The notes under the pieces were generated by a model. That model worked only from the letters and a program-made list of their open reading frames with translations. It was not told the origin of the DNA and searched no databases. This document shows positions 1 to 7,534 of a stretch of DNA of 63,170 bases, in pieces. The translations under genes and the position numbers were made by a program. The first letter of the stretch is position 1; every line of letters begins with the position of its first letter. Origin of the DNA: Tissierellia bacterium (GTDB lineage: Bacteria; Bacillota; Clostridia; Tissierellales; Tissierellaceae); the NCBI GenBank assembly GCA_012728125.1, contig JAAYFT010000086.1, positions 1 through 63,170 of the forward strand. The letters run 5' to 3'.

Positions 1-530
1 CCATCAATGATGATATAAAAAATTTAACCATAGTAATTAATGGAATGTCAAAGGCATATGCTATGACAGGCTGGAGAATCGGATACTCTGCTTGCCATGA
101 AGATATTGCCAAAGTAATGTCCAATATCCAGAGTCATGCAACTTCAAATCCTTCATCTATAGCTCAATATGCCAGTGTGGAAGGCTTATTAGGAGATCAG
201 TCCTATGTTGAAGAGATGAAGAAACACTTTGAAGAAAGAAGAAATTATATGTACGAAACAATCAATTCCATAGAGGGCTTGAGCTGTAGAAAACCAGAAG
301 GAGCTTTCTACATAATGGTTAACTTCTCACAATTGTTAGGAAAAAACATTAGAAACTATAATATTAATTCTTCTATGGATTTTGCTAACTTTTTACTAGA
401 AGAAGGTAAAGTTGCAGTAGTCCCTGGAGTAGCCTTTGGCGATGATAATTATATTAGATTATCCTATGCAACATCTTTGGAAAATATTAAAGAGGGATTA
501 AAAAGGATTAAAGAACTAATAGAAGAATAA
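1..530 (+). CDS. Class I/II aminotransferase, C-terminal part (5' end cut by window)
   Basis: The reading frame is open from base 3, upstream of the first visible ATG at 45, so the gene starts outside the window. The visible part contains the PLP-lysine segment NGMSKAYAMTGWRIGY (SK is the Schiff-base lysine), typical of fold-type I aspartate aminotransferase-like enzymes. The small C-terminal domain follows, with an arginine in the RLSYA segment that in this family binds the substrate carboxylate. It transfers amino groups between an amino acid and a 2-oxo acid in the cytoplasm; the substrate cannot be read from this fragment. A strong terminator follows directly, so it is the last gene of its transcript. 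Confidence 0.9.
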   Translation, partial: INDDIKNLTIVINGMSKAYAMTGWRIGYSACHEDIAKVMSNIQSHATSNPSSIAQYASVEGLLGDQSYVEEMKKHFEERRNYMYETINSIEGLSCRKPEGAFYIMVNFSQLLGKNIRNYNINSSMDFANFLLEEGKVAVVPGVAFGDDNYIRLSYATSLENIKEGLKRIKELIEE

Positions 531-536
531 ATAGTG

Positions 537-582
537 CAAAATAGTTTACATAATATAATTATGTAAACTATTTTGTTTTTTT
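537..582 (+). terminator. Rho-independent terminator of the aminotransferase gene
   Basis: A 17-bp perfect inverted repeat (arms 537-553 and 559-575, loop of five bases) is followed by a run of seven T. It lies 6 bases after the stop codon. Confidence 0.9.
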
Positions 583-907
583 GTTATTTTAAGTTTAGAA
601 TCAATCTATAGAATCCTGTTAATGTTAACTATAAATATATTACGTATACTAATATCTATTTACATCTGTGTTACAAATGCAAATACTAATTTATGTATTA
701 TTTTGATTCAAGTAAGAAATAACGGCCTTTTATTTTCGCTTATAAGGTCTTTAAAAACGTGTATTAATATAATTTATCAAATAATACTATAAAAACCCTT
801 ATAAAGCCAATTAAACCCCCAAAACATTGTTAGTCCATTAAAAACTGTAAAATTGCTTGATTTTTTTTAGGGTTAGTATAAGAATCGCCGAATTTTCAAT
901 CTTTGAT
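583..907. other. Gene-free AT-rich gap
   Basis: No open frame with a ribosome binding site, no tRNA-like fold and no convincing riboswitch was seen on either strand. A small dyad GTTAATGTTAAC lies at about 618-629. The stretch may be decayed sequence or hold upstream regulatory DNA of the recombinase gene. Confidence 0.5.
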
Positions 908-914
908 CAAGTTC

Positions 915-943
915 TTGATTAAACATGGTTTTTATGGTAAAAT
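915..943 (+). promoter_or_regulatory. Sigma-A promoter of the xerC-like gene
   Basis: TTGATT (915-920), a 17-base spacer and TAAAAT (938-943). Transcription would start near 950. A dyad ATCAAG-TT-CTTGAT (906-919) overlaps the -35 box. Confidence 0.65.
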
Positions 944-955
944 TTACTTAAATCA

Positions 956-985
956 TTAGTCACAAAATAACTATTTTGTGACTAA
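956..985 (+). promoter_or_regulatory. 30-bp palindrome, candidate operator or 5' UTR hairpin
   Basis: Two perfect 14-base arms (956-969 and 972-985) separated by two bases. It sits just downstream of the predicted transcription start and ends 22 bases before the ATG at 1008. It has no T-run, so it is not a standard terminator. It could bind a dimeric repressor or the recombinase itself, or act as an mRNA 5' hairpin. Confidence 0.6.
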
Positions 986-1007
986 ACATATAAAGAAGGG
1001 GGACAAA

Positions 1008-1982
1008 ATGTATAATATACCAATAATACTTGAAGATTACTTAAATTATATGGAAACTATTAAGGGGGCTTCTCCTAACACTGTAAAGGAGTACTTCTAT
1101 GATTTGCGTACTTTCTTTAGATATCTTAAGGTCAGGCATAAGCTAGTGGATCCTAGTGTGGAATTCAATGAAATTGATATCTCAGATTTAAGCTTAGACC
1201 ATATAAAAAATGTAACTATACAAGACCTTCACGGATACATATCCTATGCTGATAAAAAAAGAGATAACGGAAATTTTGCCAGATCAAGAAAGGTTGCTTC
1301 TATAAGGTCCTTTTTCGATTACTTGTACTCTAAAGTCAATTTAATAGATAAGAATCCTGCAGAGTCTTTAGAATTTCCAAAGCGTGAAAATAGGCATCCC
1401 GTATATCTTACATTAGAGCAAGCAGAATTACTCTTAAATACTGTATTAGATAATAAAAATGAATTCTATAGAAAAAGAGATTACGCCATTATAATGTTAT
1501 TTTTAAACTGTGGCCTAAGGCTTTCAGAACTATCTAACATAGATATGGATAAGATTAAAAATGACGATACCATATCTATTATAGGTAAAGGCAATAAGGA
1601 AAGAACTATATATTTAAATGAAGGCTGTATTGATGCCTTAAAAGATTATTTAAAGGTTAGGCCAAAGGATGTATTAGATGAAAAAGCTCTTTTTATAAGT
1701 AAAAGACGAAAAAGAATGAGTAACCGCGCTATCCAACATATGATAGATAGATATCTTGAAAAAGCAGGATTAGATTCATCAATTTATTCAACCCATAAAC
1801 TAAGACATACAGCTGCTACATTAATGTATAAGTATGGCAATGTAGATATTAGGGCTTTACAAGCCATTTTAGGCCATGAATCAGTATCTACCACCCAAAT
1901 ATATACCCATATAGATAGCGAAAGGCTTAGAGACGCCATTAAGAGCAACCCATTATCTAATAGGACAAATAAAAAAAGCTAA
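1008..1982 (+). CDS. xerC: Tyrosine recombinase, XerC-like
   Basis: A 324-residue tyrosine recombinase with an N-terminal SAM-like core-binding domain (about 1-100) and a C-terminal catalytic domain. Visible catalytic residues are the Arg in NCGLRLSEL, the His and Arg in HKLRHTAATLM, the His in ILGHES and the nucleophilic Tyr in TQIYTHI. Length and motifs fit XerC/XerD enzymes, which resolve chromosome dimers at dif. A second Xer enzyme, with the canonical xerD neighbours, is encoded at 37981-38868, so this one is probably the XerC partner. ATG 1008 was chosen because AAGAAGGGGGAC precedes it; the GTG at 978 lies inside the palindrome. An alternative is an integrase of a lost element, but no att repeats or cargo were seen. 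Confidence 0.85.
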   Translation: MYNIPIILEDYLNYMETIKGASPNTVKEYFYDLRTFFRYLKVRHKLVDPSVEFNEIDISDLSLDHIKNVTIQDLHGYISYADKKRDNGNFARSRKVASIRSFFDYLYSKVNLIDKNPAESLEFPKRENRHPVYLTLEQAELLLNTVLDNKNEFYRKRDYAIIMLFLNCGLRLSELSNIDMDKIKNDDTISIIGKGNKERTIYLNEGCIDALKDYLKVRPKDVLDEKALFISKRRKRMSNRAIQHMIDRYLEKAGLDSSIYSTHKLRHTAATLMYKYGNVDIRALQAILGHESVSTTQIYTHIDSERLRDAIKSNPLSNRTNKKS

Positions 1983-2002
1983 GTCCTCCCTTAGCTTTTT
2001 TT
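1971..2002. terminator. Bidirectional terminator between xerC and yneA
   Basis: Stem AAAAAAAGCTAAG / CTTAGCTTTTTTT with a short C/T loop. The A-run and T-run serve both convergent genes, and the hairpin overlaps both stop codons. Confidence 0.85.
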
Positions 2003-2307
2003 CATTTGTATGAAGTTGGAATTTTGATAATATCTCCAGGATAGATATAACTACTGTCCATTCCGTTGAATTTCTTAATATCGTAAATTAATTTCTGCAT
2101 ATTGTCCCTTTCTGTTATATGTCTAGAAACTATAGTCCATAGAGTATCCCCTTCTACCACTTCTACTTCAAAATACTTAACTTCGTGGACTGAACTATAG
2201 GCTCTTTCTTTGGAAAATATTAGTGAAATCAAACCAAATATTAATACGAAAGATAGTGTAATAAAGATGCAAAATCTAGTTTTATTTACCACCTTATACC
2301 TTTTCAT
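2002..2307 (-). CDS. yneA: YneA-like SOS cell-division inhibitor with LysM domain
   Basis: A 101-residue protein with one N-terminal membrane helix (about residues 11-32) and a LysM domain (about 46-98; key segments VVEGDTLWTIV and YPGDIIKIP). This is the layout of Bacillus YneA, an SOS-induced, secreted and membrane-attached protein that delays division while DNA is repaired. The gene is divergent from lexA, as in Bacillus, and its promoter carries LexA boxes. The second ATG (2307) is six bases from GAGGTG and is preferred over the ATG at 2310. Sequence similarity outside LysM is not diagnostic, so the name rests mainly on size, topology, context and LexA boxes. Confidence 0.75.
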   Translation of the reverse strand: MKRYKVVNKTRFCIFITLSFVLIFGLISLIFSKERAYSSVHEVKYFEVEVVEGDTLWTIVSRHITERDNMQKLIYDIKKFNGMDSSYIYPGDIIKIPTSYK

Positions 2308-2332
2308 CATTTACACCTCACACATTTGTTCT

Positions 2333-2344
2333 GAACAGCTGTTC
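2333..2344. promoter_or_regulatory. LexA box 1 (perfect)
   Basis: GAACAGCTGTTC is a perfect GAAC-N4-GTTC site, placed just downstream of the predicted yneA transcription start. Confidence 0.85.
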
Positions 2345-2351
2345 TAAGTAT

Positions 2352-2380
2352 ATTCTACTGAAACACTTGTTCATTGTCAA
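2352..2380 (-). promoter_or_regulatory. yneA promoter with LexA box 2 in its spacer
   Basis: On the minus strand TTGACA (2380-2375), 17 bases and TAGAAT (2357-2352). The LexA-like site GAACAAGTGTTT (minus strand, 2372-2361) lies between the -35 and -10 boxes, where a bound repressor would exclude RNA polymerase. Confidence 0.75.
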
Positions 2381-2399
2381 TAGATTTTTGAAAAAAATT

Positions 2400-2413
2400 C
2401 GAACTTTTGTTTG
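2400..2413. promoter_or_regulatory. LexA box 3, overlapping the lexA -35 box
   Basis: CGAACTTTTGTTTG fits the firmicute consensus CGAAC-N4-GTTYG. It overlaps the first three bases of the lexA -35 hexamer, consistent with autorepression. Confidence 0.8.
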
Positions 2414-2439
2414 ATATTATTTTCTATCTATGGTATAAT
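2411..2439 (+). promoter_or_regulatory. lexA promoter
   Basis: TTGATA (2411-2416), 17 bases, TATAAT (2434-2439). The ribosome binding site AAGGGGTG lies just before ATG 2481. Confidence 0.8.
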
Positions 2440-2480
2440 TATTTCAAATTAGTATTTACAATGAGTTAAGGGGTGTTAAT

Positions 2481-3098
2481 ATGTACGAAGATTTGAATCA
2501 AAAGCAGATTGAAATATTACTTTATATAAAATCAGAAGTACAAAGACAGGGTTATCCACCCTCAGTTAGAGATATTTGTAGAAGTTTAAACCTAAAATCT
2601 ACATCAACTGTCCATAGCCATCTAAAAAAGTTAGAAGCCAAGGGTTATATTAGAAGAGATGCTACTAAACCTAGAGCAATAGAAATTCTAGATAGAGATG
2701 ACGATTTCCTATTGGCATCTAAAAAGACAGTAGATGTACCTATAGTAGGAAAAGTTACTGCCGGTGCACCTATATTGGCAATTGAAAATATAGAAGATAC
2801 CTTCCCTATTCCAGTTGAACTAGTTAAAGACCATGACGTCTTCATGCTAAAAATTCAAGGTGAAAGCATGATAGACGCAGGTATACTTGATGGAGACTTG
2901 GTATTGGTAAAAGAACAAAAAACAGCAAATAACGGAGATATAGTTGTTGCCCTATTGGAGGAAGAAGCAACAGTTAAAAGATTTTTTAAAGAAAAAGATA
3001 GGATTAGATTGCAACCTGAAAACCAATTTATGGACCCTATATATACCAATGATGTAACAATTCTAGGTAAGGTCATTGGTTTATTTAGAAGGATTTAA
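2481..3098 (+). CDS. lexA: LexA repressor
   Basis: A 205-residue SOS master repressor. The N-terminal winged helix-turn-helix (about 1-65, with [15 protein letters not shown]) binds the GAAC-N4-GTTC boxes seen upstream. The C-terminal S24 peptidase domain has the Ala94-Gly95 self-cleavage site (VTAGAP), catalytic Ser129 (GESM) and Lys166 (TVKRF). RecA filaments trigger self-cleavage and derepression. The gene is divergent from yneA and closed by a terminator, so it is monocistronic. All key residues are present and the length is normal. Confidence 0.97.
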   Translation: MYEDLNQKQIEILLYIKSEVQRQGYPPSVRDICRSLNLKSTSTVHSHLKKLEAKGYIRRDATKPRAIEILDRDDDFLLASKKTVDVPIVGKVTAGAPILAIENIEDTFPIPVELVKDHDVFMLKIQGESMIDAGILDGDLVLVKEQKTANNGDIVVALLEEEATVKRFFKEKDRIRLQPENQFMDPIYTNDVTILGKVIGLFRRI

Positions 3099-3100
3099 AA

Positions 3101-3122
3101 AAAGCAGGATTTTTCCTGCTTT
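3101..3122. terminator. Terminator between lexA and ynbB
   Basis: Stem AAAGCAGGA / TCCTGCTTT with a TTTT loop, flanked by A-rich sequence on the left and T-rich on the right. It can serve both convergent genes. Confidence 0.8.
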
Positions 3123-4425
3123 AATTTTTTATCTTGCTAATATCTATTAAATTCTTTTCTATTAGGTTATTTAATGATTTTAATACTCCAAGCTTACAAT
3201 GTTCATAAGTTAGTCCACCTTGATAGTATACAAAATAGGGCTCCCTCATTGGTCCGTCAGCACTAAGCTCAATAGATGAGCCTTCGATAAATCCACCCGC
3301 TGCCATTACTACCTTATCTTCATAACCTGGCATTTCCCATGCTTCTGGAACTACAAAGGAGTCTACAGCAGAGGCTGCCTGGATACCTCTACAGAATTCT
3401 ACTACCCTTTTAGGACTATTTAATTCTACTCCCTGTATAATATCTGACCTGATATCGTCTATGTCCGGAACAACATTAAATCCTAGTCCTTTATAAACTA
3501 TGGCTACTAATAATGCACCTTTAACCGCTTCAGAAACTATATGGGGTGCTAGGAAAAGCCCCTGTAAAGTAGTCCTTGTTGTACCAAAAGTAAGTCCACA
3601 GTCTTTGCCAAGGCCTGGAGCAGTTAACCTATTGGCTATTAATTGTACCAAGTCTCTTTTACCAACTATGTAGCCTCCAGCTAGAGCAATACCACCTCCT
3701 GGATTCTTTATTAAAGATCCAGCCATTATGTCTACACCAACATCTGTAGGCTCTAAATGCTCTAAAAACTCCCCATAACAATTATCTACCATAATAATAA
3801 CTTCATTATTAACCTCTTTTATAGCCTTGACTGCAGTTTCAATTTCCTTAATAGTTAAAGCCCTTCTGTCACTATAACCTGTTGATCTTTGGATTAGCAA
3901 TAATTTAGTATTTTCACCAATACTATCTAGGACCTTGTCTACATCGATTGAATTATTTACTAGAGGTATTTCCTTATATTTTATTCCATATTCCATTAAA
4001 TTACCTGGTATATCCCCCTTTACACCTATTACCTTTTGTAAGGTATCATAAGGAGCCCCAGTTATTGCTATAAGCTCATCTGAAGGCCTTAGGATACCAG
4101 ATAAGGTCAAAGTAAGGGCATGGGTTCCAGAAGCTATTGTGGGCCTTACAAGGGCATCTTCAGTATTAAAAACTTTTGCATAAATCTCCTCTACCTTTTC
4201 CCTTCCCACATCTCCGTATCCGTATCCTGTGGTCCAGTTAAAATCAGTGGAAGTTAATCTACATTTTTGCATGGCATCTATGACCTTAAATTGATTATAT
4301 TCCTTTATATTATCAATTTCTTTAAACTTTTCTAGTATGTATTTTTCCCTTTCATTTACATAAGCTATTACAGCTTCATTTATATTAAATTGTTTACGTA
4401 ATATATTTATAGTTAACTCATTCAT
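3121..4425 (-). CDS. ynbB: YnbB-like PLP protein (methionine gamma-lyase / aluminium resistance family)
   Basis: A 434-residue fold-type I PLP enzyme of the family once called aluminium resistance protein. The segment GSLIKNPGGGIA holds the likely PLP lysine, and VDNCYGEF carries the aspartate that contacts the pyridine nitrogen. Family members are annotated as methionine gamma-lyase-like, but the physiological reaction is not firmly known. The placement downstream of hfq and miaA matches the Bacillus region that holds ynbB. ATG 4425 with AAAGGTG is preferred to GTG 4434, which overlaps the ribosome binding site. Confidence 0.85.
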   Translation of the reverse strand: MNELTINILRKQFNINEAVIAYVNEREKYILEKFKEIDNIKEYNQFKVIDAMQKCRLTSTDFNWTTGYGYGDVGREKVEEIYAKVFNTEDALVRPTIASGTHALTLTLSGILRPSDELIAITGAPYDTLQKVIGVKGDIPGNLMEYGIKYKEIPLVNNSIDVDKVLDSIGENTKLLLIQRSTGYSDRRALTIKEIETAVKAIKEVNNEVIIMVDNCYGEFLEHLEPTDVGVDIMAGSLIKNPGGGIALAGGYIVGKRDLVQLIANRLTAPGLGKDCGLTFGTTRTTLQGLFLAPHIVSEAVKGALLVAIVYKGLGFNVVPDIDDIRSDIIQGVELNSPKRVVEFCRGIQAASAVDSFVVPEAWEMPGYEDKVVMAAGGFIEGSSIELSADGPMREPYFVYYQGGLTYEHCKLGVLKSLNNLIEKNLIDISKIKN

Positions 4426-4456
4426 TTTGATCACCTTTCTTAATTTATTTCAAATA

Positions 4457-4485
4457 TATAAGTCTCTGTTTTCCAGAGACTTATA
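4457..4485 (-). terminator. Hairpin between hfq and ynbB
   Basis: Perfect 12-bp stem (4457-4468 / 4474-4485, including AAGTCTCTG / CAGAGACTT). The tail on the minus strand is only moderately T-rich (TATATTTG), so it may be a partial terminator or a processing hairpin. Confidence 0.5.
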
Positions 4486-4494
4486 CTCAAAGAA

Positions 4495-4716
4495 TTAATT
4501 ATCTAGTTCAATTTGTCTTACAGGTATAATAGTTGAAATTGCATGTTTATATATTAATTGTTGCTTATCTTCACTTTCTAATATGATTGTATAATTATCA
4601 AATCCCTTTACATAACCTTTTATTTGATAGCCATTTATTAGAAAAATCGTAATGCCGATATTTTCCTTCCTTACTTTATTTAAGAAAACATCCTGTAAGT
4701 TTATATTTTGCTTCAA
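4495..4716 (-). CDS. hfq: RNA chaperone Hfq
   Basis: A 73-residue Sm-like protein. The N-terminal [12 protein letters not shown] and the Sm2 motif YKHAISTI are diagnostic. Hfq forms a hexameric ring that binds A/U-rich RNA and helps small RNAs pair with mRNAs. It starts at TTG, seven bases or fewer after a strong GGAGGAGGG. It follows miaA with a 15-base gap, the usual miaA-hfq pairing. Confidence 0.96.
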   Translation of the reverse strand: MKQNINLQDVFLNKVRKENIGITIFLINGYQIKGYVKGFDNYTIILESEDKQQLIYKHAISTIIPVRQIELDN

Positions 4717-4731
4717 TTTAGACCCTCCTCC

Positions 4732-5667
4732 TTATTTTTTTGAGTTATCAATTATATGCATAACTAATTGGTCCATACTTGAAAACTCATCAACATTAAC
4801 CCATTTTATTCTATTATCTCTTCTAAACCATGTCAATTGTCTTTTAGCATAATTTCTAGAACCTTTTTTAATATGTTCTATGGCTTCTTCTAGGGATATT
4901 TCACCTTCTAGATACCAAATTATTTCCTTATACCCTATTCCTTGCATAGATACAAGATCTTTGTGATAGCCCATCCTTAATAGATTTGATACTTCTTCAA
5001 TAAGTCCTGCTTCTATCATTTTGTCAACTCTTAAATTGATCCTCTCATATAATTTTTCCCTATCCATATTAAGTCCAAACATCAGCAAGTTATATTTGTC
5101 ACTTGGTTTTCTAAAATTGTTTCCTTGCTGAGACATAGGTTTACCTGTTACCTCGTAGATTTCTAGAGCTCTTATAATTCTTTTTCTATCCATTACATTT
5201 ATTCTGTTATAACTCTCTTTATCAATTTTTTCCAGCATTTTATGAATATATTCATTTCCATGTTCATCTGCTAAGTCTTCAAGTCTCTTTCTAATCTCCT
5301 CGTTTGGTGGCACCTGCGTAAAATTTAAATCATATACTAATGAATTAACATATAAACCTGTACCCCCAACTACAATAGGTAATTTGTTTCTAGTATTAAT
5401 GTCTGCAATAACCTTCTCTGCCTGAGCTTTATAATCGGCAACTGTAAACTCCTCATTAGGATAAACTATATCGATTAAGTAATGAGGTATACCGTCCATT
5501 TCTTCAGGAGTTACCTTTGCAGTTCCTATATCCATGTACTTATATATCTGCATAGAGTCGGCAGATATGATCTCCCCATCTAATCTTTTTGCCAACTCGA
5601 TGGATACAGATGTTTTACCACTTGCTGTGGGGCCAACTAATATAAATAGATTATCCTTATTAGTCAT
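4732..5667 (-). CDS. miaA: tRNA dimethylallyltransferase MiaA
   Basis: A 311-residue enzyme that transfers a dimethylallyl group to N6 of A37 in tRNAs reading UNN codons. The P-loop GPTASGKT (residues 12-19), DSMQIYKYMDIGTAK and the tRNA-binding RKRIIRALEIYEVTGKP segment are all present. MiaB, encoded upstream in the same cluster, then adds the 2-methylthio group to the same base. The length is normal for the family. Confidence 0.97.
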   Translation of the reverse strand: MTNKDNLFILVGPTASGKTSVSIELAKRLDGEIISADSMQIYKYMDIGTAKVTPEEMDGIPHYLIDIVYPNEEFTVADYKAQAEKVIADINTRNKLPIVVGGTGLYVNSLVYDLNFTQVPPNEEIRKRLEDLADEHGNEYIHKMLEKIDKESYNRINVMDRKRIIRALEIYEVTGKPMSQQGNNFRKPSDKYNLLMFGLNMDREKLYERINLRVDKMIEAGLIEEVSNLLRMGYHKDLVSMQGIGYKEIIWYLEGEISLEEAIEHIKKGSRNYAKRQLTWFRRDNRIKWVNVDEFSSMDQLVMHIIDNSKK

Positions 5668-5679
5668 GTAATCATCCTT

Positions 5680-7533
5680 TTAAGTAATTCTTAAAAATGC
5701 TTTTTCTATATCTTTTTTACTAATTTCCAAAATAGTTGGTCTTCCATGGGGACAAGAATAAGGATTATTTGCTTCACTTAACTGTTTTAACAAGCTAATA
5801 ATCTCAACTTTTCCTATACTATCCCCACTTTTAATGGCTTTGGTGCAAGCCATCTTCATTATCTTTTCTAATTTCATATCGTAATTGGTTTTTATACTAT
5901 TAGTATTATCAAGTATATCAAAAAATAATTCTTTTAACCTTGGCTTTCCAAAGACTAAGGGAACAGCCCTAATTGCTACAGCATTGTTACCAAACTCCTC
6001 CACATCAAAGCCTAATTTATTGAAAATTTCCTTGTTCTCTAAAAAAATATTCATTTCCATATTGGTTAATTCAATAATCTCTGCAGCCAAAAGTTGTTGT
6101 TGCGCTATATTCTCATTTTTGTATTCCTCTAAATATTTTTCATATATAATTCTTTCATGGGCTGCATGCTGATCTATTAGGAGTATTTTGTTTCCATCTT
6201 CAATTTCCACTATTATATAGGTACTGAAAATGACGCCAATAGGCTTTGCTTTTAAAAATATGTTTTTATTGGTAATAGGCGAACTATCTTCTACATTAGT
6301 TACATCGACTTCAGACTCGATACCCTTTGGAAATTCCTCCTCTACTTCACGGGAAAAGAACGAATTAGACGCTAAAATATCTTCTTCAGCCCTATACTTG
6401 GTATCAATAGTAAGGTCTTTAAATATAATATCCTTTTCCTTAATCTCATCACTTAAGTTGTCTTCATAGGCTTGAAATAACAATGGTAGATTCTCTTCAT
6501 CCTGCTTTTCCTTTTTTTCTCCAATATTCATTTTTGGAATAGATAGGGAAGGAAACAGAGAATATTCTAGCCCTTTTTCTAAAGTTGACAATATTTCTGC
6601 TGGATCTGAAAACTTAACTTCCTCTTTAGTTGGATGTATATTTACATCTATTTGACTTGGATCCACTTCTATAAACAGGATAAAACATGGAAACCGATTT
6701 AATGGAATAATTGATTTATAATATTTTTCAATAGTATTAGAAATACTAAAATTATTTACATGTCTACCATTAATATATAGATATTGATGGCTTCTGTTTC
6801 CCCTATATAGTTTGTTATTAGATATATATCCATAAACCTTTATTCCATTATCAGTAGTGTTTAGTTCAATAAGATTGTTAGAAAATTCCTTTCCTAAAAT
6901 ACTATAGATATGGGATTTTAAATTATTATTTTTTGATGTTTTTATTACGGTTTTTTTATCCTTTATAAACTTAAAAGAAATAGAAGGATTACCAAGGGCC
7001 ATCCTATATACTATATTAGAAATACTATTAGCTTCTGCCAAATCTGATTTCAAAAATTTTCGTCTAACAGGTAAGTTATAGAAAAGGTCTCTTACTATCA
7101 TAGTAGTTCCCTTTGGACAACCTATCATCTCTTTAGAAATCAATTCTCCTTCCTCAAGTATACCATGGACACCAGCCACTACGTCGTCTGTTTTAGTCAT
7201 TATCTCAACCCTTGCCACATGACAAATACTAGCAAGGGCTTCGCCCCTAAAGCCTAGTGATTTAATTTTATATAAGTCTTCTATAGTGGATAGTTTAGAT
7301 GTAGAATGCCTTCTAAAAGCCAGTTCAATGTCTTCTTCAGCTATACCATCACCATTATCTGTAACCCTTATATAAGTTTTTCCACCGTTTTCTATCTCTA
7401 TTGTAATTTCATCACTATTGGCATCAATAGAATTCTCAACTAGCTCCTTTACTATTGAGGATGGTCTTTCTATAACTTCACCTGCAGCTATTTTTTCAAT
7501 TGTTATATCATCTAATACCTTTATTTTACCCAA
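5680..7533 (-). CDS. mutL: DNA mismatch repair protein MutL
   Basis: A 617-residue GHKL ATPase plus endonuclease. N-terminal motifs are KIAAGEVIERP, DNGDG and the GFRGEALASI lid. The C-terminal domain has the endonuclease motif DQHAAHERIIYEKY, the ACTKAIKSGD segment and CPHGRPT. It therefore belongs to the nicking MutL type found in bacteria without MutH. The best start is TTG 7533, which gives MGKIKVLDD and lies six bases after AAGGGTG. The GTG at 7542 has no spaced ribosome binding site and would overlap mutS. The TTG leaves a one-base gap after the mutS stop, so the two genes are likely coupled. Confidence 0.96.
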   Translation of the reverse strand: MGKIKVLDDITIEKIAAGEVIERPSSIVKELVENSIDANSDEITIEIENGGKTYIRVTDNGDGIAEEDIELAFRRHSTSKLSTIEDLYKIKSLGFRGEALASICHVARVEIMTKTDDVVAGVHGILEEGELISKEMIGCPKGTTMIVRDLFYNLPVRRKFLKSDLAEANSISNIVYRMALGNPSISFKFIKDKKTVIKTSKNNNLKSHIYSILGKEFSNNLIELNTTDNGIKVYGYISNNKLYRGNRSHQYLYINGRHVNNFSISNTIEKYYKSIIPLNRFPCFILFIEVDPSQIDVNIHPTKEEVKFSDPAEILSTLEKGLEYSLFPSLSIPKMNIGEKKEKQDEENLPLLFQAYEDNLSDEIKEKDIIFKDLTIDTKYRAEEDILASNSFFSREVEEEFPKGIESEVDVTNVEDSSPITNKNIFLKAKPIGVIFSTYIIVEIEDGNKILLIDQHAAHERIIYEKYLEEYKNENIAQQQLLAAEIIELTNMEMNIFLENKEIFNKLGFDVEEFGNNAVAIRAVPLVFGKPRLKELFFDILDNTNSIKTNYDMKLEKIMKMACTKAIKSGDSIGKVEIISLLKQLSEANNPYSCPHGRPTILEISKKDIEKAFLRIT

Positions 7534-7534
7534 T

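Noticed and set aside
583-950. Possible riboswitch or small RNA in the gap before xerC
   Set aside because: No conserved riboswitch core, no terminator-antiterminator pair and no strong internal promoter were found.
956-985. dif site or attachment site
   Set aside because: The palindrome has a 2-base centre and 14-base arms, unlike the 11-6-11 dif layout, and no second copy was noticed.
978-1007. Earlier GTG start for the xerC-like gene
   Set aside because: It lies inside the palindrome and has no ribosome binding site, whereas ATG 1008 has AAGAAGGGGG.
1008-1982. Integrase of a mobile element
   Set aside because: No direct repeats, cargo genes, tRNA target or composition change was seen; Xer-like motifs and lexA linkage favour a chromosomal role.
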